Assembly: GCA_026770585.1 (NCBI GenBank)
Contig: MU646337.1
Span: 580,818-593,337 of the forward strand
Direction of reading: 5' to 3'
Length of the DNA stretch: 12,520 bases
DNA from: Baffinella frigidus
Lineage: Eukaryota; Cryptophyceae; Cryptomonadales; Baffinellaceae
The notes beneath the pieces were generated by a model. That model was not told the origin of the DNA, did not search any database, and saw only the letters and a list, made by a program, of their open reading frames with translations. This document shows, piece by piece, positions 5,883-12,288 of this stretch. Every line of letters starts with the position of its first letter. Position 1 is the first letter of the stretch. Position numbers and translations under genes: made by a program.

Positions 5883-6196
5883 CGGAAGTCAATTCCTCGG
5901 GGTTTTGGTGCAAATCCGTCAAATTTTGGAGTGCAAACGATCAGTCAACCCGAGTCAGACAGAGCTAGAGAGCTAGGGTGTGCTTCCACCGGTCAGGGCA
6001 CTAGGTTTCAGCGGTGTTGAGTAGAATGGGGCTCGGAAGCCTTCGATGTGCGCTATCTGCCTGTCAGATGGCGCATAGACTTTTGTATCACTCAGCTCAA
6101 GGCTCAAGGGCCTGTTTTAGGACCTGCATCGAGAGTAATAAAGAAGAAGAAGCAGATGAGCACCCCCCTCCCTCCCCGACGTCCCAGCGCAGCCGC
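5883..6196. other. Gene-free stretch with one 27-nt hairpin
   Basis: No convincing exon is seen. TGCGCTATCTG (6049-6059) and CAGATGGCGCA (6065-6075) pair with one mismatch across a five-base loop. AATAAA occurs near 6137, but no gene end is tied to it. Short frames on + fade into the C-rich repeat that follows. Confidence 0.4.
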
Positions 6197-6325
6197 TGGA
6201 AACCCCAAACCCCAAACCCCGAAACCCGAAACCCGAAACCCGAAACCCCATCCCCCGAAACCCGAAACCCGAAATCCGAAACCCCACACCCTACACCCTA
6301 CACCCCAAATCCCAAACCCTGCATG
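6197..6325 (-). repeat. Telomere-like block, C-rich on +
   Basis: Units CCCCAAA, CCCGAAA and CCCTACA repeat for about 125 bp, with the GGGTTT strand on minus. This is the reverse orientation to the blocks at 1996 and 4914. The left part is the TTTCGGG variant seen at 1-94. Confidence 0.9.
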
Positions 6326-6358
6326 ATGCAACCAGAAGAAAGTACCCCTCCATGTCTA

Positions 6359-6475
6359 CAGGGGTACCTCGCTCATAAGAAAGCGCCCCCCCCCAAGGAC
6401 CATCTTAGGGCCCGAGGCATAGGCCTACTGTAGGGTCCTAGGGGGAGGCGGTTTCTTACGAGCGAGGTACCCCTG
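6359..6475 (-). mobile_element. CAGGGGTACC MITE, complete copy g (inverted)
   Basis: It is 117 bp, in the same orientation as copy d. TA precedes the left end, but the right end CCCCTG runs directly into CCACAGG, where the next foldback element begins. So the second TA is missing or displaced. Confidence 0.83.
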
Positions 6476-6656
6476 CCACAGGAGGCTATCCATGCGAACA
6501 GATTCATAAGTTAATTATTGGATTATTGCCCAGGAAACACGCCAAAACTCAGCATTTGATCACGTTTCCGTACGGACATCCGTACGGAAACGTGATCATT
6601 TCCCCATAATTTTTAAAATGTCCTTTTATTCTGTTCACATGGATAGCCTCGTGTGG
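6476..6656. mobile_element. 181-bp foldback element with a 42-nt central palindrome
   Basis: Terminal inverted repeats 6476-6502 and 6630-6656 match 25 of 27 (core GAGGCTATCCATG.GAACAGA). Inside, 6557-6598 is a perfect palindrome: two 20-bp arms (TGATCACGTTTCCGTACGGA) around CA. The flanking interior is AT-rich. It abuts the preceding MITE with no gap. No frame is supported. It is probably a non-autonomous DNA element. Confidence 0.75.
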
Positions 6657-6712
6657 TGTAGCTCTGCCTCAGCCGGGTTCACCCACGAGTTCGCTGACTA
6701 CCCTCAACTTCG

Positions 6713-6896
6713 AATTAGGGTTCAAGGTCTAGTGCGTACGATTTAGAGTTGAGGGTCCAGGGTTTGGGGTGTAGAGTTGAGGGTGTGGGGCCTAGGGTTT
6801 GAGGTTCCTTGGAAGTGAATTGTGAGTAATCGGAAGGGTTTGGAGTTGATGGGTTAGGGTTTAGGGTCTGGGTTGTGGGATTTAGAGTCGAGGTTT
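6713..6896 (+). repeat. Strongly degenerate telomere-like sequence
   Basis: Recognisable TTAGGGTT, TTGAGGGT, TTTAGGGTC and GGGTTTGG words are mixed with drifted units (TTAGAGTTGAGGG). It is G-rich on + and much older-looking than the block at 4914. Confidence 0.75.
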
Positions 6897-6907
6897 CCAA
6901 GGGGTTC

Positions 6908-7033
6908 TAGCTCTGCATCAGCACCTGGGCTCCTCATGAGATACATTAAGATGCTGTTTGTACGGGAGCGTTTGTACGGCTTCCTGATCAAAATGTGTTT
7001 AAATGAGGAGCCCGGATTAACTGAGAGAGAGCT
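6908..7033. mobile_element. Putative 126-bp element with CTAGCTCT...GGGCTCCTCAT ends
   Basis: Left 6908-6937 and right 7003-7033 are inverted: CTAGCTCT, then a variable TCAG-containing part, then GGGCTCCTCAT. The innermost 11 bp are exact. A single arm of the same kind lies at about 10563-10601 (CTAGCTCTGTCCCAGTTGAT, then CTGGACTCCTCAT). Confidence 0.55.
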
Positions 7034-7330
7034 AGGGGGTACCGAATAGTTGTCTGCGGCGAAGAGGTTGGCCATGCAGGGGGTTAGTCTAGAGTTGAGG
7101 TCTAGCGGCTACACGTCTGCACTGGCGTGAAGTGACAGATTTTACAGTGAATTCACTGGCTCAAGACGTATCCCTTAAGTGGCCATAGGGCGATCATTCA
7201 CCCTAACTCGCCCTAGGCAGGTCCTAGGGCCCTACCGTAGGGCGTATGAGCCTACTGGCCACGTAGGGGGTGGCCACGAGGGGGTACCGAGTAGTTGTCG
7301 GAGCCGAAGAGGTCGGCCATGTAGGGGGAG
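7032..7330 (+). repeat. 50-bp direct repeat, AGGGGGTACCGA.TAGTTGTC (7032 and 7278)
   Basis: Segments 7032-7081 and 7278-7327 share AGGGGGTACCGA.TAGTTGTC, then GCCGAAGAGGT.GGCCATG.AGGGGG with few changes. The second copy leads straight into the triplicated region. Between them, 7085-7270 holds no supported gene. It includes a CCCTAGGCAGGTCCTAGGGC block like the MITE interiors. Confidence 0.75.
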
Positions 7331-7373
7331 GGCGTCGCGATCTCCTTGGCCTGCGAGGGGCATCGGAGACGAT

Positions 7374-7503
7374 CAGATACCGTATATTCACGCATCAGAT
7401 ACCGTATATTCATGCATCAGATACCGTATATTCACGCGTCAGATACCGTATATTCACGCATCAGGTATCGTATATTCACGGATCAGATACCGTGTTCACG
7501 TAC
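7374..7503 (+). repeat. 22-bp minisatellite, block 1 (six units)
   Basis: Units start at 7374, 7396, 7418, 7440, 7462 and 7484, each CAGATACCGTATATTCACGC plus AT with small changes; the last is shortened. The period of 22 is not a multiple of 3, so translation rotates through frames and coding is unlikely. Confidence 0.95.
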
Positions 7504-7512
7504 AGGGATAGA

Positions 7513-7805
7513 GGATGGCCATAGGGGGAGGTCGTCGCGATCTCCTTGGCCTGACAGGGGCATCCTTTAGGCCCTTCATCGGAGACGATCAGGTACCGTA
7601 TATTCACGCATCAGATACCGTACATTCACTCATCAGATACCGTATACTCATGCGTCAGATGCCGTGAACTCACGCGTCAGATACCGTTTATTCACGCATC
7701 AGATACCGTATATTCACGAAGGCGGCATCTGATCGTGCAACGGGCCTGGAGAGTTCAATCGCGCGCAACGGCACCGTCTGGGTTTCCGAGGCTGCTGGGA
7801 ATACT
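7513..7805 (+). repeat. Second segment of the triplication, with minisatellite block 2
   Basis: 7513-7589 repeats 7312-7373 (GTCGTCGCGATCTCCTTGGC, then CATCGGAGACGATCAG). Six 22-bp units follow at 7590, 7612, 7634, 7656, 7678 and 7700. Then comes an 85-bp flank (GAAGGCGGCATCTGATCGTG onward) that recurs at 7994-8083. Confidence 0.93.
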
Positions 7806-7826
7806 AGCGGTGTCTCTCTCTATCTG

Positions 7827-7847
7827 GTCTCACCAATTTGGTGAGAC
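7827..7847. repeat. 21-nt hairpin, GTCTCACC arm, copy 3
   Basis: GTCTCACC, AATTT, GGTGAGAC. It has the stem of copy 1 and the loop of copy 2. It sits between the second and third segments of the triplication. Confidence 0.85.
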
Positions 7848-7849
7848 TG

Positions 7850-8083
7850 GGGCATTGGAGACGATCAGATACCGTATATTCACGCATCAGATACCGTACA
7901 TTCACGCATGAGATACCGTATACTAACGCATGAGATACCGTATATTCACGTATCAGATACCGTGTATTCACGTATCCGATACCGTATATTCACGAAGGCG
8001 GCATCTGATCGTGCGACGGGCCTGGAGAGTTCACTCGCGCGCAACGGCACCGTCTGGGTTTCCGAGGCTGCTGGGAATACTAC
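7850..8083 (+). repeat. Third segment of the triplication, with minisatellite block 3
   Basis: GGCATTGGAGACGAT, then six 22-bp units at 7865, 7887, 7909, 7931, 7953 and 7975, then the flank GAAGGCGGCATCTGATCGTG...TGCTGGGAATACTA, matching 7716-7805 with about three changes. Every block has exactly six units. Confidence 0.93.
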
Positions 8084-8207
8084 TGCGCGGAACGACTGCC
8101 TAGAATTCGGGAATTGCGGTCAGTTCACAATTCTTCTCCACAAATTGGCCAGTTCTGGAGAAAATTGGGTCCTTTTTCGCTCCAAACTCACCTCTTAGAA
8201 GTGACCG

Positions 8208-9024
8208 ATGCCCATCTTCCCCGGATTTTCTGTTGCAGCACGGCCCCCCAACTCAGCCTCCGGCGTGGTGGGGGCCTCGCCAGTCTACACTAACACCGAG
8301 AGGGGGCGCATGATCCTGCTGGCCGTAGGTGCGGAGGGTCTCACCTCTTGCGCGCCGGTGGTGGTCGACGAAATGCAGGTCGCGCCGACCTGCACGGGGG
8401 GAGGCATGGTCACAGTGCTGCGGCGGCGTCAGCGTGGCATGCCGACTTGCCCGAGACTTCGCCCAAGCTACCGCCTCTTCCCATTTCGGCCTGCGCGGCC
8501 CCTGGCGCCTGGGAGACGCGGCTGTGCGAACACGCTGGCGGGCCATCGCCATAGCAGTAGACCTTGTGACTGGAGCGATGCAGGTGTACAATTGTACCCT
8601 GGACACAAGTGTGTACCCCCAAGATGGAGAGGCTCTCGACACCAGCCCCCAGTCTGGCGTTTCTCCGGCGACTGGTGCTGTGTGGGAACGGGGCTGTCGG
8701 GGCATACATTGATGCAGAAGTTTTCAGAGAGCTGTTGGGTGTGCGCGATGAGGGCGAACATCTGCCAAAGCGTATGCGTGTCAGGAACCACACCAGCGTC
8801 TGCTCCCAGGCTTCTCCGAACCCCCTGGGAACTGCATTCACAGACGACAGGAGCCTCGGATCTACAGGCTCCTCTACATGCACACAGCAGGCCCCAGCGC
8901 AAGTAATGTGCACATGCGCTTCAGAGAAACACGACACAAACCCGCCCGCGATGCACTGACAGCTTGCGCGGGCAAAAAGAGCACAGAACGGCGAGGACAA
9001 GAGGGGAAGGGAAGATTTGGACAT
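8208..9024. other. GC-rich, coding-like block; strand and exons not resolved
   Basis: All three plus frames carry protein-like stretches in succession. Frame from 8208: ERGRMILLAVGAEGLTSCAP, preceded by the good acceptor TTTTCTGTTGCAG at about 8237. About 8430-8660: AIAIAVDLVTGAMQVYNC. About 8650-8959: AVGAYIDAEVFRELLGVRDE. This pattern fits either several small exons or a gene broken by frameshifts. The minus strand is also plausible: a long pyrimidine tract ends in CTGTCAG near 8961, and 8761-8708 is an exon-like MFALIAHTQQLSENFCIN between GCAG and GTATGC. No family is recognised. High G+C makes shadow frames common, so this is only a probable gene or gene remnant. Confidence 0.35.
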
Positions 9025-9098
9025 TTCTTAATCGGGAACCTGTAAACATTTGTGTCGCGTCCATTTTGTACCAAAGCTTCTCTACTTTTGGTCTGATG

Positions 9099-9203
9099 GG
9101 GTCAATCAAAAGTTGACGCAACACAGATTCCTTTCGACCTTGGAACAGACGGAGGTCGAAAACTGGAAAACGCAGGGGAGTTGACTTTTGGGATTGACCC
9201 CCC
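9099..9203. repeat. Inverted pair of GGGTCAATC..AAAAGT motifs
   Basis: GGGTCAATCAAAAGTTGAC at 9099-9117 and GTTGACTTTTGGGATTGACCC at about 9180-9200 are imperfect inverted copies flanking about 60 bp, about 90 bp upstream of the PX gene's first exon. They contain the TTGAC boxes that recur in the window. The left flank (about 9050-9070) also resembles 1728-1746. A regulatory role is only suggested by position. Confidence 0.5.
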
Positions 9204-9288
9204 TCAGTCCCATCTAGCGTATTCCCAGGATAGCCCAAAACTTTTGCGCCGCGTCACCGCCCTCTCTTCAACTCTAGGAACCTTGCAG

Positions 9289-12272
9289 ATGGGGTTCTCC
9301 GCGTTTCTGGTGACGATCCCCAATGCGGAGGTCAGGAGTGACTCGATCCGGTCCTGCGGCGTCGCGCAGAAGCACGTGATGTTTCAAATGAAGGTGCTGG
9401 TCCCCACCCTGCCACGTTCCTGCACAAACACGAGGGCGGGCAGAAGGGGGCGTGGTGGGCGTGTGGCGCGGGGGCAGCGCTGGTGTCCCCCGTTTTCGTT
9501 CAGCCGATTTCCGCGCCATTTTCTCCTTGCGGGACCACCAACTTGCCACCAACAAAGCAGGTGGAAACGGCTCCGGCCGCGTGCGGATGGCTGCGGCTTT
9601 TACCTGGCGTTTGCCCGGCGTATCGTGTTTGACGTGTAGCGGGGGCGGTGGGGCAGGTGGTGAACGGGGATCGGTCGTGGATCTGTGAGAAGCGCTTCAC
9701 CGACTTCGTCATTCTCGACCAGGTGCGTCCTCGCCTTCTCGCTCAGCGGCTCTGGGTGTCTCGTGTGTTTCTCCGCCTGTAGTGTATGTCTCTGTGGGTC
9801 GCTGTGTTTCTGTCGCGTGGTGTCTCGGTGGGTACCTTTTTATTGTGTGTGAAGTGCCAGGTGGCATGCGAAAAAGGGGGAGAGGGGGGAGGAGAGAGAG
9901 GGGAGGGCAGTAAGTTCACAGAGGGAGGGTAGAGGATCGGGGTGCGCAAACGAAATGAATCAGGGAGGCATAGGTTACAGATATCTTCGACTGGCCGGGC
10001 TTCCCACCGCCATTGCCACACAGCGGGAAACGAACGAACCTGGGGGCTTAGCCACCACCAAGCCACCAGGTTTCGGTTAGGATATCCGTAGGAACAACCC
10101 TATGTCCCTACGGATGGCCTTACCGTAGGGTCCTACGGATTATTCACGGGTGGATTATTCACGAAATTCTGTTTTAGTCCGCTGGGTGGGACTCTTTCAG
10201 TCCACTCGGTGGGCTACGAGGGTTTCGTTGACCCTGGATTCCAGGGTGATGCGTGACCAATTTGCATCAGAAAAATCCGTGAAGTTAATTGTCTTCAGGC
10301 AAGTTGACTTTTGATGAAAGGTTCGTAGTCCACCGTGTGGCAAGAGGCGTGGGAGCTTGACCTGGTCGGGCTTTTGGGTGTTGGGGTTCGGGGTTCGGGT
10401 TCAGAATTTAGGGGTTGGGCCTCGGAACAGATCGCTCCAGGATACGAAAGTTCGCGGAAGATGCACACGACCTCGACGTCAACTTACGATATCCAATGTC
10501 AACTTACGACGTGACACCCGCCCTCGGAAGTGGATTATTTGGTTCGATCGGGTGTGGCGGATTTCTAGCTCTGTCCCAGTTGATCTGGACTCCTCATCAA
10601 TTCGCCCCCCCCCCCAATTTCCAATGTGAACCCCCACCCCCCCCCCAGGAAATTCACATGCAAAACGATTGAATGGTCAAGGGAGGCTTAGTACCTGAAA
10701 AAACAGAGGCAGACTTCCTCAGTACCTGGAAAAACTCAGGCAGACTTCCTTCGTACCTGGGGGAAATCAGGCAGACTTCCGGGACTAAGCTTGTCCGTCC
10801 GCTCAGAAGGCCTTCCACTAGAAGGAGATAAAAGGCCGCACGTCCAAAATTGTTTAAGCCTGTCCGCTCAGAAGGCTACGGGTCACCGTCGTCCCTGGAT
10901 ATCCGGGGAGAATGCGACCATTTCTTCAATTTGCATCGGAAATGATTGGATTGAAGAAAAAGAGCCAATTCCCGTTGTAAAGTGTTCCCTGTAACCTTTT
11001 GAGTGGGGGTTATGGGTACAGGCACAGCACCACACGAGACTACCGTCGTTGAGTTCCCTCCAGGGTGGTTCTACGGTATTGCGGTGGTTCTACGGTATTA
11101 GAGTTCCCTCCAGGGCAGTTCTACGGTCCACACAGCGGACTTGGAAGGGATTTTGAATTATCCCTAAGCGATAAGACCTAGGACCCTACGGTAGGAAACC
11201 CGTAGGGCCATAGGGGGGTTCCTACGGATAAGGTAACGGAAACTCGGGCACTGAGTGCCCGAAAATCCCTTCGTAGCCCGCTGTGTGGATTGCACGGCTG
11301 CCTTGTGCCGCTTGCGGGGACTACCGCCGTCAACGAGTCCCGGGAGTGGCACGCGGGAGGCCTGCCATACCGTAGGATTATCCGCCCTCAATTAGCGGCA
11401 CAAGTCACCTACCACTCATAAAAAAGGCTACAGTACCGTAGGATCATCCACCCTCAATTCGCCCCGTCTCATACCACTCATAAAAAAGGCTACAGGGAAC
11501 ACTTTTGAACGGGAATTGGATCCGTTTCTTCACTTTGGAAAATGGTCACGTTGCCCCCGGATATCCGGGGACGACGGTGACCCGTAGCCTTCTGAGCGGT
11601 AACGTGGGGGCCCTCACGGTCCAGAACACCCCGGATTTATCCGGGATATTGGCCCCGTTCCAGTCCACCCCGGGTTTATCCGGGATATTGGCCCCGCCAG
11701 GGTTGAGAACGCACCGTAGTCCCAGCACCGCGTGCAAACTGCTAAAACTCGTGCAAACTGCGAAACTGCCCTCTCCTGCGGGTGCTGGATGTGTGTGGTT
11801 GCGGCGGTTCTAACCCTGAACCCTGAACCCTGAACCCTGAACCCTGAACCCTGAACCTTGAACTCTACCGCAAGTAAATCCGAAACCCGAAATCTCGAAA
11901 CCTGAAACCTGAAACCCCAAACCCCAAATGCTGCCGGGTCCCCCCACCAGCCCGAAACCATCAGCCCTAACCTCTAACCCCGAAAGTTTTTAGAGCCGGC
12001 TCGGCCGGGAGCCGAGCCGGCTCCCTGAACCCTAAGTCCCAAAACTTCAACTCCAACTCTACCCCAAACCCCAACCCCCCTAAAATCTAACTCTAAAACC
12101 TGAATTATAAAAACTCTAAAATCTGAACTTTAAAATCTGAACACTCAGGTCTAAACCCTAAAATCTGAACACTCAAGTCTAAACCCGAACCCTTCAGGTG
12201 CTTCGCTCGAAGTTCTGGTCGATGGCGGTCCCGCGGCTCCCGTCGAAGAAGATGTTCTTCAACTTCGATGAG
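9289..12272 (+). CDS. PX (phox homology) domain protein, 5' exons, gene runs off the right edge
   Basis: Inferred exons are 9289-9393 (35 codons), 9657-9722 (22) and 12198-12272 (25), all split in phase 0. Acceptors are GGGGCAG and CCTTCAG; donors are AAG|GTGCTG, CAG|GTGCGT and GAG|GTTGCG. Exon 1 starts MGFSAFLVTIPNAEVRSDS, a PX first strand. Exon 2 carries the hallmark WICEKRFTDFVILDQ, equivalent to the R-R-Y-S-D-F motif whose Arg binds phosphoinositide. Exon 3 continues LRSKFWSMAVPRLPSKKMFF, the proline loop and basic PxxK part of PX. Together they give about 82 residues of a normally 100-120 residue domain, so at least one more exon lies past 12272. PX proteins bind PI3P-type lipids on endosomal membranes; the remaining domains are unseen. 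The second intron would be 2,475 bp and filled with repeats. ATG at 9289 follows CCTTGCAG, so it could instead be an internal exon start. A closer in-frame exon at 9974-10051 exists but fits PX less well. Confidence 0.72.
10084..10140 (-). mobile_element. 57-bp miniature inverted-repeat element, ATCCGTAGGA ends
   Basis: It begins ATCCGTAGGA and ends TCCTACGGAT, with a further CCCTACGGATGG inside. Its reverse complement aligns with 11174-11229 throughout. Just right of it, GGATTATTCACG is tandemly repeated at 10137 and 10152. It lies in the long PX intron. Confidence 0.65.
10232..10290 (+). repeat. Diverged partial copy of the long-TIR element's arm
   Basis: CCCTGGATTCCAGGGTGATG followed by CGTGACCAATTTGCATCAGAAA parallels 10892-10945 (CCCTGGATATCCGGGGAGAATGCGACC...AATTTGCATCGGAAA). 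The rest of 10141-10680 holds only short telomere-like bits (10380-10412), the single arm at 10563-10601 and poly-C tracts (near 10607 and 10640). Confidence 0.5.
10691..10783 (+). repeat. 31-bp tandem repeat, three units
   Basis: GTACCTG starts units at 10691, 10722 and 10753, each followed by an A/G-rich part and CAGGCAGACTTCC. The spacing is exactly 31. Confidence 0.9.
11049..11127 (+). repeat. Direct repeats GAGTTCCCTCCAGGG..GTTCTACGGT
   Basis: GAGTTCCCTCCAGGGTGGTT, then CTACGGT, occurs at 11049 and 11100 (second copy CAGTT), with an extra GGTGGTTCTACGGTATT between them. It lies within the 736-bp element. Confidence 0.8.
11128..11288. mobile_element. Nested inverted repeat enclosing a miniature element and a hairpin
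   Basis: Arms 11128-11154 and 11262-11288 (CCACACAGCGG...GAAGGGATTTT) are inverted with a few changes. Between them sit the 11174-11229 copy of the ATCCGTAGGA-type element and a perfect hairpin CGGGCACTGAGTGCCCG (11245-11261). This is an element within an element within the long-TIR element. Confidence 0.6.
11367..11494 (+). repeat. Tandem duplication of 62-66 bp
   Basis: TACCGTAGGATTATCCGCCC at 11367 and TACCGTAGGATCATCCACCC at 11433 begin two units. Both end in CCACTCATAAAAAAGGCTAC. The second unit's end merges into the right arm of the 736-bp element. Confidence 0.85.
11555..11706 (+). repeat. GGATATCC palindrome and two 39-bp tandem repeats
   Basis: 11555-11570 is the perfect palindrome CCCCGGATATCCGGGG. 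Then ACCCCGG.TTTATCCGGGAT followed by ATTGGCCCCG occurs at 11628 and 11667, each with its own CCCGGAT/ATCCGGG-like hairpin. All share a GGAT..ATCC core. Confidence 0.8.
11810..11930 (-). repeat. Telomere-like block, C-rich on + (CCCTGAA units)
   Basis: Seven consecutive CCCTGAA units from 11814 are followed by CCCGAAA, CCTGAAA and CCCCAAA. On minus this reads TTCAGGG and TTTCGGG. Confidence 0.92.
11993..12023. repeat. 31-nt perfect GC hairpin inside the telomere-like tract
   Basis: Arms GAGCCGGCTCGGC and GCCGAGCCGGCTC pair exactly around CGGGA. The 10-bp GAGCCGGCTC at each end is itself a palindrome. It is preceded by TTTTTA. Confidence 0.85.
12030..12197 (-). repeat. Degenerate C-rich telomere-like tract leading into a 3' splice site
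   Basis: CCCCAAA, CCCTAAA and later CTAAAATCTGAAC units (with a tandem TCTGAACACTCA.GTCTAAACCC at 12134-12187) run up to CCCGAACCCTTCAG, where PX exon 3 begins. The C-strand supplies CTAAAC and CTGAAC, which resemble branch sites, but has a poor uninterrupted pyrimidine tract. Confidence 0.75.
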
Positions 12273-12288
12273 GTTGCGAGCCCCGCGA

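Larger units (their letters stand above)
10864..11599. mobile_element. 736-bp foldback element with long terminal inverted repeats
   Basis: The left arm 10864-11000 and right arm 11484-11599 are inverted copies. Both start CCGCTCAGAAGGCTACGGGT and CACCGTCGTCCC, carry GGATATCCGGGG, and finish with CCAATTCCCGTT...AAGTGTTCCCTGTA.CCTTTT. The outer 45 bp and inner 35 bp match closely; the middle is diverged. The interior has no transposase frame, only smaller repeats. An extra partial end occurs at 10799-10814. It resembles a non-autonomous foldback transposon, inside the PX intron. Confidence 0.72.

Noticed and set aside
6045-6080. Small peptide CAICLSDGA as a RING-finger fragment
   Set aside because: Only ten codons before a stop, and the bases form a hairpin; most likely chance.
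6104-6331. Frames over the C-rich block giving Pro/Asn/Lys or Gly/Phe repeats
   Set aside because: They arise from the telomere-like 7-mer, which yields repeated peptides in every frame.
7179-7570. Plus frames with IPYIHASDTVYS repeats as a repeat protein
   Set aside because: The 22-bp period rotates the frame, all three frames give the same words, and there is no start context or domain.
7374-7996. CRISPR-like array from regular 22-bp units
   Set aside because: The units are contiguous with no unique spacers, and the setting is eukaryotic; this is a minisatellite.
9974-10051. PX exon 3 at 9974-10051 ending in TAG
   Set aside because: It joins in phase and has a proline-rich loop, but the 12198-12272 exon matches the PX sequence better and has no premature stop. 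It is kept only as a possible alternative exon.
10535-10560. tRNA-like GGTTCGATC box
   Set aside because: No matching acceptor, D or anticodon arms could be found around it.
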